Shown: one piece after another, positions 1 through 9,252 of the stretch
Layout: each line of letters starts with the position of its first letter
Numbering within the stretch: position 1 is the stretch's first letter
Assembly (NCBI GenBank): GCA_964404215.1
Contig: CAYOJF010000029.1
Coordinates: 1 to 50,637 of the forward strand
Direction: 5' to 3'
DNA: 50,637 bases
From: Aureispira sp964404215
GTDB lineage: Bacteria > Bacteroidota > Bacteroidia > Chitinophagales > Saprospiraceae
Position numbers and translations under genes: made by a program
Notes under the pieces: generated by a model
What the model saw: only the letters and a program-made list of their open reading frames with translations
What the model was told of the DNA's origin: nothing
Databases searched by the model: none

Positions 1-42
1 TAGTAGAAAAAGGGATTTCATATTATGAATTAAGATAAATTT

Positions 43-54
43 AAACATGCTCTA
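43..54 (+). repeat. Copy of intergenic AAACATGCTCTA motif
   Basis: AAACATGCTCTA, identical (reverse orientation) to 24802-24813. In the surrounding 27 bases it shares 21 positions with the site at 31919-31945. Confidence 0.4.
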
Positions 55-84
55 AGGGATGGGTTTGTAGATGTCGTCTAAAAA

Positions 85-115
85 TTGTTAATCAATTTTT
101 CTTTCGTTAGATTTC
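85..115 (+). promoter_or_regulatory. Possible Bacteroidota promoter for the arylsulfotransferase gene
   Basis: TTG at 85-87, a 20-base spacer, then TAGATTTC at 108-115, which is one base off the TAnnTTTG -7 consensus. It would start transcription near position 121. That favours the ATG at 137 over the in-frame TTG at 119 as the start codon. Weak evidence, motif match only. Confidence 0.3.
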
Positions 116-136
116 CATTTGAAAAAATATAAGAAT

Positions 137-1780
137 ATGAGAACATTACTATTATTAGGATCACTTCTGTGGAGTTGGTCCCTTCTAGGACAGACAGTAG
201 GGTTGGTACAGCATAGCAGCCAATCATTAGAGGAGGGGTATGTATTGTTTGCTCCCTTGGGTAGTACCACCACCTATTTGATAGATAAATGTGGGAAACA
301 AATGAAGACATGGAATAGTAGCTATCGACCAGGTATGTCTGTTTATTTATTACCAGATGGAACACTATTACGAACTGGAAATGCTAATAATACTACTTTT
401 ACAGCAGGAGGAAAGGGAGGGGTTATAGAAAAAATAGATTGGAATGGAAATGTAACTTGGTCATATAGTATTTCTACCACTACCACTTGTCAGCATCATG
501 ATGTAGAAGTCTTACCTAATGGTAACATATTGATAATTGCTTGGGAAAGTAAAACAAATGCAGAGGCAATAGCTGCAGGAAGGGATCCTAACCAAACATC
601 TAACACAGTATGGAGTGAAAAAATTATAGAGGTTCAGCCTACAGGTACCAATGGGGGGAATATTGTTTGGGAATGGCATCTTTGGGATCATTTGATACAG
701 GATTATGATATGACCAAACCAAATTATGGGGTCATTGCTACTAATCCAGGTTTAGTTAATTTGAATTACAATGCCAGTGCTAGTCAGGAAGATTGGATTC
801 ATTTGAATTCTATTGATTACAACCCTGCTTTAGATCAAATATTAGTGAGTTCACACGGAATGAATGAAGTTTGGATCATAGACCATAGTACTACTACTGC
901 AGAGGCGAGTAGCCATTTGGGAGGCAATACAGGAAAAGGAGGTGACTTACTGTATCGATGGGGAAACCCTGCAGCTTATGATAATGGTACAGGAACTACC
1001 CAACAGTTTTTTGGACAACATGATGCTTATTGGATCCCAGCAGGATACCCTTACGAAAATCAAATTATGGTTTATAACAATGGGCTTAATCGTAGAGGGG
1101 GGAATTACACTACTTGCGAAATTATCAATCCTTCTGTCAATGGGTTTAATTATGGTACTAATTTGCCTTATGGACCTAGTCTTACTTCTTGGGTATTTAA
1201 TCTCAATAATACAAAGAATTATTATGCTCAAAATATATCAGGAGCACAACAGCTGTCTAATGGGAATGTATTACTTTGTAATGGACCAGCTGGAGAATTT
1301 AGAGAAGTAGATAGTACTGGAAATACAGTCTGGAAATATATTAACCCTGTATCAGGACAAGGGATTATTAATCAAAATGTTATTCCCAGTCGTAATCTCG
1401 TTTTTAGATGTAGTTTTTATCCAGATACTTTTTCAGGATTTGCAGGAAAGATATTAACAACAGGAAGTACTATCGAGAATTCAAATAATCTTTCCAATAG
1501 CTGCCAGTTAGTTTCTTCCGTGCAGTCAGCGTTAGAGAATAGTGAGTGGGAGGTTTACCCTAATCCAGCTTATAAGATATTACACGTAGAGTATGAAGGT
1601 ACCCAAATAGTAGCTCCTACAATAAAAATAGTTGATACTCAAGGGCAAATCGTGATGTGGTTAAAAAAAGAAAATAGTCAACAGTTAGAAGTGAACATCG
1701 AATCCTTGCCAGTCGGAGTCTATTTTATTCACATAGAGAGTGAACATGGTGTTTTTACAAAAAAAATTATAAAAACGTAG
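137..1780 (+). CDS. Secreted arylsulfotransferase (ASST) family protein with T9SS C-terminal sorting domain
   Basis: 547 residues from the ATG at 137; an in-frame TTG at 119 would add six residues (MKKYKN). The N-terminus is a signal peptide ending near SLLGQ. The middle is a beta-propeller-like ASST fold: a QHHDVEVLPNGN segment (about residues 119-130), DWIHLNSIDYNP, a GNP plus GQHDAYW segment (His295) and SNGNVLLCNGPAGEF. Conserved histidines in such segments belong to the active site in the ASST family, which moves sulfuryl groups between phenolic compounds. Residues 471-547 (WEVYPNP onward, ending TKKIIKT) form a Por-secretion tail, so the protein should cross the outer membrane by T9SS and be anchored or released outside. 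Many Bacteroidota ASST-like proteins are uncharacterised, so the exact substrate is unknown. No neighbour belongs to its operon. Confidence 0.85.
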   Translation: MRTLLLLGSLLWSWSLLGQTVGLVQHSSQSLEEGYVLFAPLGSTTTYLIDKCGKQMKTWNSSYRPGMSVYLLPDGTLLRTGNANNTTFTAGGKGGVIEKIDWNGNVTWSYSISTTTTCQHHDVEVLPNGNILIIAWESKTNAEAIAAGRDPNQTSNTVWSEKIIEVQPTGTNGGNIVWEWHLWDHLIQDYDMTKPNYGVIATNPGLVNLNYNASASQEDWIHLNSIDYNPALDQILVSSHGMNEVWIIDHSTTTAEASSHLGGNTGKGGDLLYRWGNPAAYDNGTGTTQQFFGQHDAYWIPAGYPYENQIMVYNNGLNRRGGNYTTCEIINPSVNGFNYGTNLPYGPSLTSWVFNLNNTKNYYAQNISGAQQLSNGNVLLCNGPAGEFREVDSTGNTVWKYINPVSGQGIINQNVIPSRNLVFRCSFYPDTFSGFAGKILTTGSTIENSNNLSNSCQLVSSVQSALENSEWEVYPNPAYKILHVEYEGTQIVAPTIKIVDTQGQIVMWLKKENSQQLEVNIESLPVGVYFIHIESEHGVFTKKIIKT

Positions 1781-2164
1781 CGTTATTTAGTTTTAGGAAA
1801 CACTCTAGTGGGAGAGGGCAATTGTCATAATTTGAACCCACAGATTATTTTGAATAATTTTGTAGTCCAATGAAAGAATTCCTCTCAAAGAAGTTCGTAT
1901 CTTGTGTCAAATTTACAGGCAATCATTACTAACTTACTTCCCATTATTAACTTTATGTTAAGTTTTGAAGGCAATACGCAATTTAGTGCTCAATAAATTT
2001 TATCTTTGCACCAAATTAAACCCTAATTGACCAATCAAATTTATTTTATGGTATAATACAACAGCCATAAATGAAAAAAGGTTTAATAAGATATAGAAGA
2101 AATTTTATATCGTAATAAGTTCTTAAGGAGTGTATTTTCAATCAAATCATTATATAAGTAAGTT
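1781..2164. other. Intergenic region, 384 bases
   Basis: No convincing gene. The longest short reading frame noticed (about 20 codons from 1870) has no support. The region holds an AAACA..CTCTAG motif near 1799 resembling other intergenic sites in this window, and the -7 box of the downstream receptor gene at 2001-2008. It therefore appears to be a long leader and promoter region for the receptor-lipoprotein pair. Confidence 0.6.
2001..2008 (+). promoter_or_regulatory. Bacteroidota -7 box upstream of TonB-dependent receptor
   Basis: TATCTTTG fits the TAnnTTTG -7 consensus exactly. No clear TTTG -33 box lies 17-21 bases upstream, only a T-rich stretch. Transcription would start near 2015, giving a leader of about 150 bases before the ATG at 2165, long enough for post-transcriptional control. 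Confidence 0.45.
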
Positions 2165-5038
2165 ATGACAAACAATTTAAAAAATTGTTGGGTACTTTTA
2201 TTTTCACTTTGGACTACTTTTGCAATGGCACAAGGAAGTATCAAAGGGGTTGTACAAGATCCAGCTAGTCAAGAAACCCTACCAGGTGTATTGGTCGAAA
2301 TCATTGGAACCGACTTCTATGCTCAAACCAATGTATCTGGAACTTTTGCCATTGAAAATGTACCTTATGGACAGTATGAAGTACAATTTTCAGTAGAAGG
2401 GTATTCTAACAAATTGATGCCTATCGAAATTAAAGATGGAATGCAAGATTTGGGTGTAATTACACTCGTACCATCTATGAAAGACGAAAATTTGGGATCA
2501 GAGGATTTAGTACCTACTATTATGTTGTCAGATCAAGAACTGACAGACGGTGCTGCTGGAACAGAAACCGTTTCTGGTATTTTGAATGCAAGTAGAGATA
2601 TTTTTTCTCAGAAAGTAGCTTTTGCATTTGGTGCAGCTCGGTTCAGAATCCGTGGATATGATTCAGATAATACACAGTTATTTATGAACGGTGCTCCAAT
2701 GAATGACTTAGAAAGTGGTCGCCCTACTTGGTGGTCTTGGTCTGGACTAAACGATGTGACTCGTAATAGAAATTCAATAATTGGTTTAGGACTAACAGAT
2801 TATACTTTCGGCGATATAGGAGGTGCTTCTTTTATTGATTCGAGAGCTTCTAAACAACGTAAGCAATTCAGAATGACTTACACTTTTGCCAACCGTTCTT
2901 ATAACCACCGTTTGATGGCAACCTACAATACGGGGCTAATGAAAAATGGATGGGCATTTTCTCTTTCTGGTTCTTACCGACTAACAGATCAAGGACCTTG
3001 GACTTATATCAAAGGAGCAACTTATAATGGAGGGGCTTATTTTGTTGGAGTAGAAAAAGTAATGGGCAAACACTCTTTGGCACTTAATATTATGGGATCT
3101 CCTAATGCTAGAGGTAAGGGTGCTCCTGCTGTTGAAGAATTGTTCGAAATCTCAGGCAATAATTACTATAACCCGAACTGGGGATATCAGACTAGTGCCA
3201 TTACAGGAAAGAGACAAGTTAGAAATTCACGTATGACAGAATCTCATCAGCCATTATTTATCTTGACACACGAAGTAGAGGCAAGTGAAAAGGTATCTGT
3301 AATGACAACAGCTTCTTACCAGTTTGGTAAGTATGGAAGTACTGCTTTTGATTGGTACAATGCACAAGATCCTAGACCAGATTACTACCGTTATTTACCA
3401 TCTTATTTGGAAAACGATAATCCCGCACAAGCACAAGCTGTGTATGATCGTTTGGCTGGAGATGAAGCTGCTCGCCAAGTGCAGTGGGATGCTATATACG
3501 AAATCAATAGAAATTCTCGTGACGTAGTAGAAGATGCTAATGGTATTGCTGGTAATGATGTAAGTGGTGCTCGTTCTAAATATATTATAGAGGAGCGTCG
3601 TTACGATAGTCAAAAAGCTAACTTTAACACAGTACTGAATGCTCAGGTAACTGACTTTTTGAAGGTTACAGGTGGATTGAGATATGAGTTTTACAACAGT
3701 CATAACTTTAAAGTAGTAGATGATTTGCTAGGTGGAGAGTTTTATGTAGATATAAATCGCTTTGTAGAGCGTGATTCAGGATTAGGTTCACCAGCAGTAC
3801 AAAATGATATTGCTAATCCAAATAAAATCCTTCAAGTAGGAGATAAATTTGGGTATGACTATAATTCTGTAGTACATAAAGGTACTGCATGGGCACAAGC
3901 TAACTTTACTTTTAAAAAGTTTGATTTCTTTGCTGCTGCACAAGGAGTCTTTACAGCTTTCTGGAGAGAAGGAAATGTACAGAATGGTTTATTCCCAGAA
4001 ACATCTTTAGGGAAAAGTGAAACAAAAAGCTTCTTAACTTATACTGTGAAAGGAGGATTTACTTATAAATTAAATGGACGTAATTACTTCTTTGTAAATG
4101 GATCTTATGGTACCAAAGCACCTTATTTCCGTTATGCTTATGTTTCACCTCGTGTACGTAATCAAGTCATTGATGATTTGAAAAGCTCTAGAAGCTACAA
4201 TATAGAGGGAGGATATATTTTACGTTCTCCAAGAGCTAAAGCACAAATCACAGGATATTACTCTCGTTTCTTCGATCAATTTTATCAGCGTTCTTTCTAT
4301 CTAGATGCAGTGCCTACATTTACTGATCCAGATGATCCAAATTCTGTTGTTACGACTTCTTCTGGAGCTTTCGTTAATTACTTGATGCAAGGAATCAATA
4401 AACAGCACATGGGAGTAGAGTTAGCAGGAGAATACACATTCAATAATGGACTTAGTATCAGTGGTGCGGTAGCGGTAGGAGAGTACATTTATACTTCTAG
4501 ACCAGAAGCAACATTATACTTAGATAATGATCCTAACCAAGCAATTGATGACAGAACAATTTATCTTAAGAACTTCTTTGTACCAAATACACCACAAATG
4601 GCGTACAACATAGGAGCAAGATATAGATCTAAAAAGTATTGGTCATTAAGTATTAACTTTAATTATACGCATCGTTCTTTTGCCGATTTTAATCCAGATA
4701 GAAGAACAACAACAGCCGTTACTTATGGTCAAAATGCTCAATTCCAAGAGCAAGCTGTAGAACCAGGTTCGGAATTATGGCAACAAGTATTGTATCAAGA
4801 AGAACTACCTGGTCGATTTACTTGTGACTTGTTCTTTAGCAAGTCTTGGAAAATTAATAAATCATTTGTGTATTTAAATATTGCAGTTAGCAATATATTG
4901 AATGTAACGGATTTGAAAACTACCGGATTTGAGCAATTTAGATTTGATTATGATGGTAAGGATATATCAAGATTCCCTACTAAATACTACCACGCTTACG
5001 GTACTAACTTTATGGTACAGTTAGCCTTTAGAATCTAA
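2165..5038 (+). CDS. TonB-dependent receptor with carboxypeptidase-regulatory-like N-terminal domain
   Basis: 957-residue outer-membrane receptor. A signal peptide (to FAMAQ) is followed by a CarboxypepD_reg-like domain (about residues 24-105, SIKGVVQDP...LPGVLVEI), a plug domain (about 118-250, with RFRIRGYDSDNTQLFMNG) and a 22-strand-type barrel ending in the aromatic terminus LAFRI. Such receptors take up a substrate too large for porins using TonB energy. The gene lies 81 bases before a DUF5689 lipoprotein on the same strand, and a small hairpin (5067-5082) sits between them, so the pair is probably co-transcribed. It is not a SusC-type pair, because the partner is not SusD-like. The substrate cannot be read from sequence. 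Confidence 0.9.
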   Translation: MTNNLKNCWVLLFSLWTTFAMAQGSIKGVVQDPASQETLPGVLVEIIGTDFYAQTNVSGTFAIENVPYGQYEVQFSVEGYSNKLMPIEIKDGMQDLGVITLVPSMKDENLGSEDLVPTIMLSDQELTDGAAGTETVSGILNASRDIFSQKVAFAFGAARFRIRGYDSDNTQLFMNGAPMNDLESGRPTWWSWSGLNDVTRNRNSIIGLGLTDYTFGDIGGASFIDSRASKQRKQFRMTYTFANRSYNHRLMATYNTGLMKNGWAFSLSGSYRLTDQGPWTYIKGATYNGGAYFVGVEKVMGKHSLALNIMGSPNARGKGAPAVEELFEISGNNYYNPNWGYQTSAITGKRQVRNSRMTESHQPLFILTHEVEASEKVSVMTTASYQFGKYGSTAFDWYNAQDPRPDYYRYLPSYLENDNPAQAQAVYDRLAGDEAARQVQWDAIYEINRNSRDVVEDANGIAGNDVSGARSKYIIEERRYDSQKANFNTVLNAQVTDFLKVTGGLRYEFYNSHNFKVVDDLLGGEFYVDINRFVERDSGLGSPAVQNDIANPNKILQVGDKFGYDYNSVVHKGTAWAQANFTFKKFDFFAAAQGVFTAFWREGNVQNGLFPETSLGKSETKSFLTYTVKGGFTYKLNGRNYFFVNGSYGTKAPYFRYAYVSPRVRNQVIDDLKSSRSYNIEGGYILRSPRAKAQITGYYSRFFDQFYQRSFYLDAVPTFTDPDDPNSVVTTSSGAFVNYLMQGINKQHMGVELAGEYTFNNGLSISGAVAVGEYIYTSRPEATLYLDNDPNQAIDDRTIYLKNFFVPNTPQMAYNIGARYRSKKYWSLSINFNYTHRSFADFNPDRRTTTAVTYGQNAQFQEQAVEPGSELWQQVLYQEELPGRFTCDLFFSKSWKINKSFVYLNIAVSNILNVTDLKTTGFEQFRFDYDGKDISRFPTKYYHAYGTNFMVQLAFRI

Positions 5039-5119
5039 TTAGAATAAAATAAATTATTAATTGTCTGTTCTTTTAGAAGAACTTCATATATATTATAATA
5101 TCAATAATAAAATAGTCTT

Positions 5120-7147
5120 ATGAGAGCTAGTATTAAATTATGTGCCGCCGTACTTTTGGCAATGCTATTCATTGTTTCTGCTTGTAGAAAACCTTTCGAT
5201 GAGCCGCCAATTGCCGAATTGCCAAATTTGGAAGGTAATATGACCATTGCTCAATTGATTGCTTTAGCAAGTCCAACACCAGTCAAATTGGATTCTGGTA
5301 AAATCTTAGAAGCAATTGTAACAGCAGACGATAAATCAGGGAATTTTTATAAGCAAATCATCATTCAAGATGCTACTGGTGGAATGCGTATAGATGTAGA
5401 TGGATTTGATTTATACAACGAATACCCAGTAGGACGTAGAGTTTGGGTTCGTTTAGGAGGGTTGTATATTTATCAGGACGGTGATGTGCCAGCATTGATT
5501 GGTAGCAGTGACCCTAGTTTAGGTAGAATACCACAAGCATTGTATAAGGAGCACATTATTGGAGGAGATTATGATAATCCAGTAGTAGCAGCACCACGTA
5601 CGTTGTCTACTTTGACACCAGCTGATTATCATACACTAGTTACTTTGAGTGATGTAGAATTTACAGCTTCTTATGCTAATCAAACTTATGCAGATGTAGT
5701 TAATTTATTTAGCACGAATGCAGAGCTATATGAGTGTAACACAGGAGGAATCATCATTATGAGAAATAGTGCTTATTCTGATTTTGCTTCACAATTAGCA
5801 CCAGGAGGTAATGGTACAGTAACAGCTATCTTTAACTCCTTCAATGGAACACCTCAATTATTCATAAGAGATCCTTCGGATTTGGATATGGCTGGTAACA
5901 GATGTACTTTCTTGCCAGGAGCAAACTCTACTTTGATGAGTATAGACTCTGTTCGTAAACTATACACAGGAGCAGCAGTGCCTGGACCTAATGGACGTAA
6001 AATGAGAGGAATTGTTATTTCGGATAAAAATAACGGTAATTTCCAATCAAGAAACTTGATCTTACAAGAAGTAAATGGAGACGGAATCGCGATTCGTTTC
6101 ACAGCAGATCACTCTTTCGAAATGGGAGATGAGATTGAAGTGGATATTAGTGGACAAACAATTTCTGAATTTAATGGTTTGCTACAAGTAGCGGCTCCTA
6201 ACAACTATGCAACATTTATCTCTTCAGGTAATTCTATTACTCCAAGAACTGCAACGGTAGCTGATATATTAGCAAATGCTAATGAGTGGGAATCAACATT
6301 GATAAATGTACAAGCAGCTACTTTAAACGGAGGAACTACTTATGGTGATTTCGGAGTAATGATCAATGATGCTACTGGATCAATGTCTATGTTTAGTGGT
6401 TTTGCTAGTTTTGGTTCTACACCTTTACCAACAGGAACAGGTGATGTAACGGCTATTATCGGAGATTTCAATGGCACACAGTTGAATATTCGTAATCTAA
6501 ATGATGTTAACATCTCAGGCTCAGGCGGAGGAGGAGGTCCAAATCCTAACTTGACAGAAATGACGATAGCTGCCGTACGTGCTTTGTATTCTGGTACAAA
6601 TGTAAATGCTCCTGCCAATAGAAATATAACAGGTATTGTTATTTCTGATTACCAAAGTGCTAATATCACAGATAGAAACCTAGTGATGCAACATTCCAAT
6701 GGTTCTGGTATTGTTGTTCGTTTCGATGCAACACATACTTTCGCATTAGGAGATAGTATCACGATAGATATTTCTGGTCAAGAAGTATCTGAGTTTAATG
6801 GTCTATTACAGTTAAATAATGTTCCTTTAGCTAATGCAAGTTTCGTTTCTAGTGGTAACACTATTACTCCTAGAGTAACTACTTTAGCAGATATAAATAC
6901 TAATGTAGAAACTTGGGAGTCTACTTTAGTACAAGTAAATGGAATTACTATTTCAGGAGGTACAACTTATGGAGGATTACTAACATTAGCAGATGCTGGT
7001 AGTACTGTTGGTATGTTTACTCGTAACGCAGCTACTTTTGCAGGAGATGCTGTTGCTACAGGATCAGTTCAAGTAACTGCTATTGTATCTCAGTTCAATA
7101 CAGATAACCAGTTGTCATTGAGAAATGCTACTAACGATATACAGTAA
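5120..7147 (+). CDS. DUF5689-domain surface lipoprotein with three repeated modules
   Basis: 675 residues. A type II signal peptide with lipobox VSAC places the lipidated cysteine at residue 22. A DUF5689 domain (about 40-265) is followed by two modules very similar to each other (about 269-466 and 478-675), joined by a glycine-rich linker, GSGGGGGPN. Each module carries the landmarks RxxxGIVISD, VRF-A-H-F-GD, DISGQ-SEFNGLLQ, SGN-ITPR, WESTL and GGTTYG, so they arose by duplication. DUF5689 and related OB-fold-like domains are common in Bacteroidota secreted proteins, often next to TonB receptors, as here. Inference: a surface-exposed substrate-binding partner of the receptor at 2165-5038. 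The ligand is unknown, and no catalytic motif is visible. Confidence 0.8.
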   Translation: MRASIKLCAAVLLAMLFIVSACRKPFDEPPIAELPNLEGNMTIAQLIALASPTPVKLDSGKILEAIVTADDKSGNFYKQIIIQDATGGMRIDVDGFDLYNEYPVGRRVWVRLGGLYIYQDGDVPALIGSSDPSLGRIPQALYKEHIIGGDYDNPVVAAPRTLSTLTPADYHTLVTLSDVEFTASYANQTYADVVNLFSTNAELYECNTGGIIIMRNSAYSDFASQLAPGGNGTVTAIFNSFNGTPQLFIRDPSDLDMAGNRCTFLPGANSTLMSIDSVRKLYTGAAVPGPNGRKMRGIVISDKNNGNFQSRNLILQEVNGDGIAIRFTADHSFEMGDEIEVDISGQTISEFNGLLQVAAPNNYATFISSGNSITPRTATVADILANANEWESTLINVQAATLNGGTTYGDFGVMINDATGSMSMFSGFASFGSTPLPTGTGDVTAIIGDFNGTQLNIRNLNDVNISGSGGGGGPNPNLTEMTIAAVRALYSGTNVNAPANRNITGIVISDYQSANITDRNLVMQHSNGSGIVVRFDATHTFALGDSITIDISGQEVSEFNGLLQLNNVPLANASFVSSGNTITPRVTTLADINTNVETWESTLVQVNGITISGGTTYGGLLTLADAGSTVGMFTRNAATFAGDAVATGSVQVTAIVSQFNTDNQLSLRNATNDIQ

Positions 7148-7214
7148 AATAGTATAGTAAGGACAGGTTTGAAATTATATTTTTATAGTATAAATTTGAA
7201 CAGATTCTAAATGA

Positions 7215-7252
7215 AAGAGAGGAATTACACATTGTTGTGTGATTCCTCTCTT
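7215..7252. terminator. Strong bidirectional terminator hairpin
   Basis: A 17-base stem (AAGAGAGGAATTACACA at 7215-7231, pairing with 7236-7252 with a single G-T wobble) and a 4-base loop, followed by TATATTTTG. It separates the + strand receptor/lipoprotein pair from the convergent - strand propeller gene and can serve both. Confidence 0.8.
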
Positions 7253-7288
7253 ATATTTTGTATGATATAGCTTATAAAACTTAGTCCA

Positions 7289-8329
7289 TTACCACGGGCC
7301 ATTTTTACCAACAGCGATAAATTTGTTATCTTCTAGTCGGAAAGCACCACCATAACCAATGAACCAGAGTCGATTTTTTTGATCTTGATAGATCTGAAAA
7401 ACAACAGGTCCTTTGTTCGATTCCGTTTTTTGATATTCGGTGAGTTTCATCTGGTCATAAATGAATAGCTTATGTTGATTAGAGACAAACCAAATATTTC
7501 CTTCTGTATCTTCAGCAACACTTCCAATACCTTTACCCACTTCAATTTTATTTTGTTGAGTGCTATAGATCTGTTTGCCTTCTTGGAGACAGTATAAATG
7601 TGTTTTTGTTGAAACCCACAGTAATCCCTTTTTATCTTCAAAGACACTATGGATGAAGTTAGTTGAAATTCCAACAGACTTGGAGACATTGGTCAGTGTT
7701 TGGTGGTCATAAGAAAAAAGTCCAGCATTAGAACAGAACCATAAAGTACCTGCCTTATCTTCTAAAATACAGTGAACTATTTGTGTACTAGAGATTCCTC
7801 GTGTAGAATCAATTTTTCCTTCGGGTAAGGTGAAAGGAGTGAATTTATGACCATCAAAAACGCAAATGCCAGCTATGGTGCCTATCCAGATATTTCCTTT
7901 AGTATCTGTTGCGATAGACCAAACATCTTGGTGGATTAGCCCATCTTTTTCATGATAATTGGTGATTAATCCATTATCAAAACTACTGACTCCACCTGTA
8001 TGTCCTAGCCATATTTTACCTTCTTCATCTTCTGCAATGCCTTTTATCGTTACAGGCTTTCCTAAGTTACATTTTATATCCTTGATGGATATTAGACTTT
8101 TTCCATCAAATAGAAATGCCCCATTTTGAGTTCCAAACCAAATATTTCCCCTACTATCTTGAAACATAGTTCGGACAACTTGACTAATAACAGGATTGGT
8201 ATCTAAGACAGGGGAGATAGAAATAGAAGTAGTGTTTTGAGCAGTGATAGATGTTGTTTTAGTTGTGTGGCAGGAGTAGCTGATAAAACACCATAGGAAT
8301 GTATAAGCTAAGAGAATTTCTTTTTGCAT
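7289..8329 (-). CDS. Stand-alone two-component-regulator-propeller lipoprotein
   Basis: 346 residues. The N-terminus MQKEILLAYTFLWCFISYSC is a lipoprotein-type signal with a cysteine at residue 20. The rest is seven Reg_prop-type blades, each with the signature D-x-x-G-x-[IL]-W-x-G-x-x-x-G-[LV]-x-x-[FY]-[DE]-G, for example DSRGNIWFGTQNGAFLFDG and DTKGNIWIGTIAGICVFDG. Such blades normally form the periplasmic sensor of hybrid two-component systems, but no kinase or transmembrane output domain follows here. The protein is therefore a free lipid-anchored propeller, probably binding a ligand or protein. It starts 7 bases after the stop of the 270-residue gene at 8337-9149, so the two are likely translated from one mRNA. 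A paralogue lies at 13986-15092. Confidence 0.8.
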   Translation of the reverse strand: MQKEILLAYTFLWCFISYSCHTTKTTSITAQNTTSISISPVLDTNPVISQVVRTMFQDSRGNIWFGTQNGAFLFDGKSLISIKDIKCNLGKPVTIKGIAEDEEGKIWLGHTGGVSSFDNGLITNYHEKDGLIHQDVWSIATDTKGNIWIGTIAGICVFDGHKFTPFTLPEGKIDSTRGISSTQIVHCILEDKAGTLWFCSNAGLFSYDHQTLTNVSKSVGISTNFIHSVFEDKKGLLWVSTKTHLYCLQEGKQIYSTQQNKIEVGKGIGSVAEDTEGNIWFVSNQHKLFIYDQMKLTEYQKTESNKGPVVFQIYQDQKNRLWFIGYGGAFRLEDNKFIAVGKNGPW

Positions 8330-8336
8330 GTCAGAT

Positions 8337-9149
8337 CTATTGAATCCAGTTCATTTTCATAAAATAAAATATTTGATGCCAAGTACTATCGTCTATGTAT
8401 TTCATGAGGTAGAGTGTAGATGTACTTTCTTTTTCTGTATTTTTTACTTTCCACTTGTAAAGGTAGTATTGGTGGTAGGGTTGATTGAATATTCCATGGT
8501 CGCTTTTTTTCTCAATTGATGGAGTACCAAATTGAGAAGTAAGGTAAGCAATGATTTTAGAACAGACTTGATTATAAATGATTGTGTAGAGATCGATATT
8601 GTTGTCTTGTATTGCCTGTTCTAAGAAGGCATTGGGGCCGTGTATGGATTTGTAGTAATAATCGAAAAATGACTCAAAGATCAATGTAATACGATCGATT
8701 ATATTGGTATTTGCTTTGTAGCTATAGTATAAGGTGATATCTTCTGCTTCTCCAAATTCTTCAGTAAGTTTGTAATATGGGAGATCACCGTCTTTTTGGG
8801 TGTACTTATAGTTCGTATCAGAGGTGATTTCTTTGGTGGAGGATCCAAGCTCGGCTCCTTCAAAGAAGGCTTGGATTGCAAACCCATAGATAGCCTCCAC
8901 AACTGGGGCATAATACTCTTGTGACCATAGGATAAGCTCTTCTTTAGAAGAGAGGTGTTCTAATATGAAATCAACCAGTTTTTCTCTTACTTTTTCTTGT
9001 TTGAAGTCGAATGAAATGAGTTCTATATAGACTTCTTCTTCTAAATGATTTTCTAGGTCAGTATCTTTGTAAATATTCTGTTCTAGTTCTGCTACACTCA
9101 CTTTGTTGATAAAAAAAAGGAAAAAACTATTTAGAGGATGGTTGCTCAT
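8337..9149 (-). CDS. Hypothetical protein, possibly immunity-like
   Basis: 270 residues, not confidently recognised. There is no signal peptide or membrane segment, so it should be cytoplasmic. The N-terminal third (SVAELEQNIYKDTDLENHL... YIELISFDFKQ) is acidic and helical and resembles the start of small Bacteroidota proteins often found near toxin-immunity loci; this is recollection of a pattern, not a search. The rest is rich in Tyr, Phe, Asp and Glu, with a C-terminal beta-rich part (YYLYKWKVKN, STLYLMKYID). It lies 7 bases upstream of the propeller lipoprotein on the same strand. The function is unknown. Confidence 0.6.
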   Translation of the reverse strand: MSNHPLNSFFLFFINKVSVAELEQNIYKDTDLENHLEEEVYIELISFDFKQEKVREKLVDFILEHLSSKEELILWSQEYYAPVVEAIYGFAIQAFFEGAELGSSTKEITSDTNYKYTQKDGDLPYYKLTEEFGEAEDITLYYSYKANTNIIDRITLIFESFFDYYYKSIHGPNAFLEQAIQDNNIDLYTIIYNQVCSKIIAYLTSQFGTPSIEKKSDHGIFNQPYHQYYLYKWKVKNTEKESTSTLYLMKYIDDSTWHQIFYFMKMNWIQ

Positions 9150-9252
9150 AGTGTCGTATTATTTTGAGATGAGTTCTAGAAAAATATGCACGTAGTAGTA
9201 TGAATTTTTGGGAAGATTACTTTTGGAGTGAACAGGGCGTATTTTGTGCCTA

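Noticed and set aside
81..99. Hairpin AAAATTG/CAATTTT as a terminator of an upstream gene
   Set aside because: The stem is only seven bases, nearly all A-T, and the upstream gene is not visible.
942..1310. 122-codon + strand frame inside the arylsulfotransferase gene
   Set aside because: It overlaps a coherent protein family gene in another frame and has no family features or start context.
1870..1932. 20-codon reading frame in the intergenic region before the TonB receptor
   Set aside because: Too short, no start context, no conserved features.
2165..7147. SusCD-type polysaccharide utilisation pair
   Set aside because: The lipoprotein is DUF5689, not SusD-like, and no glycoside hydrolase or sulfatase is nearby.
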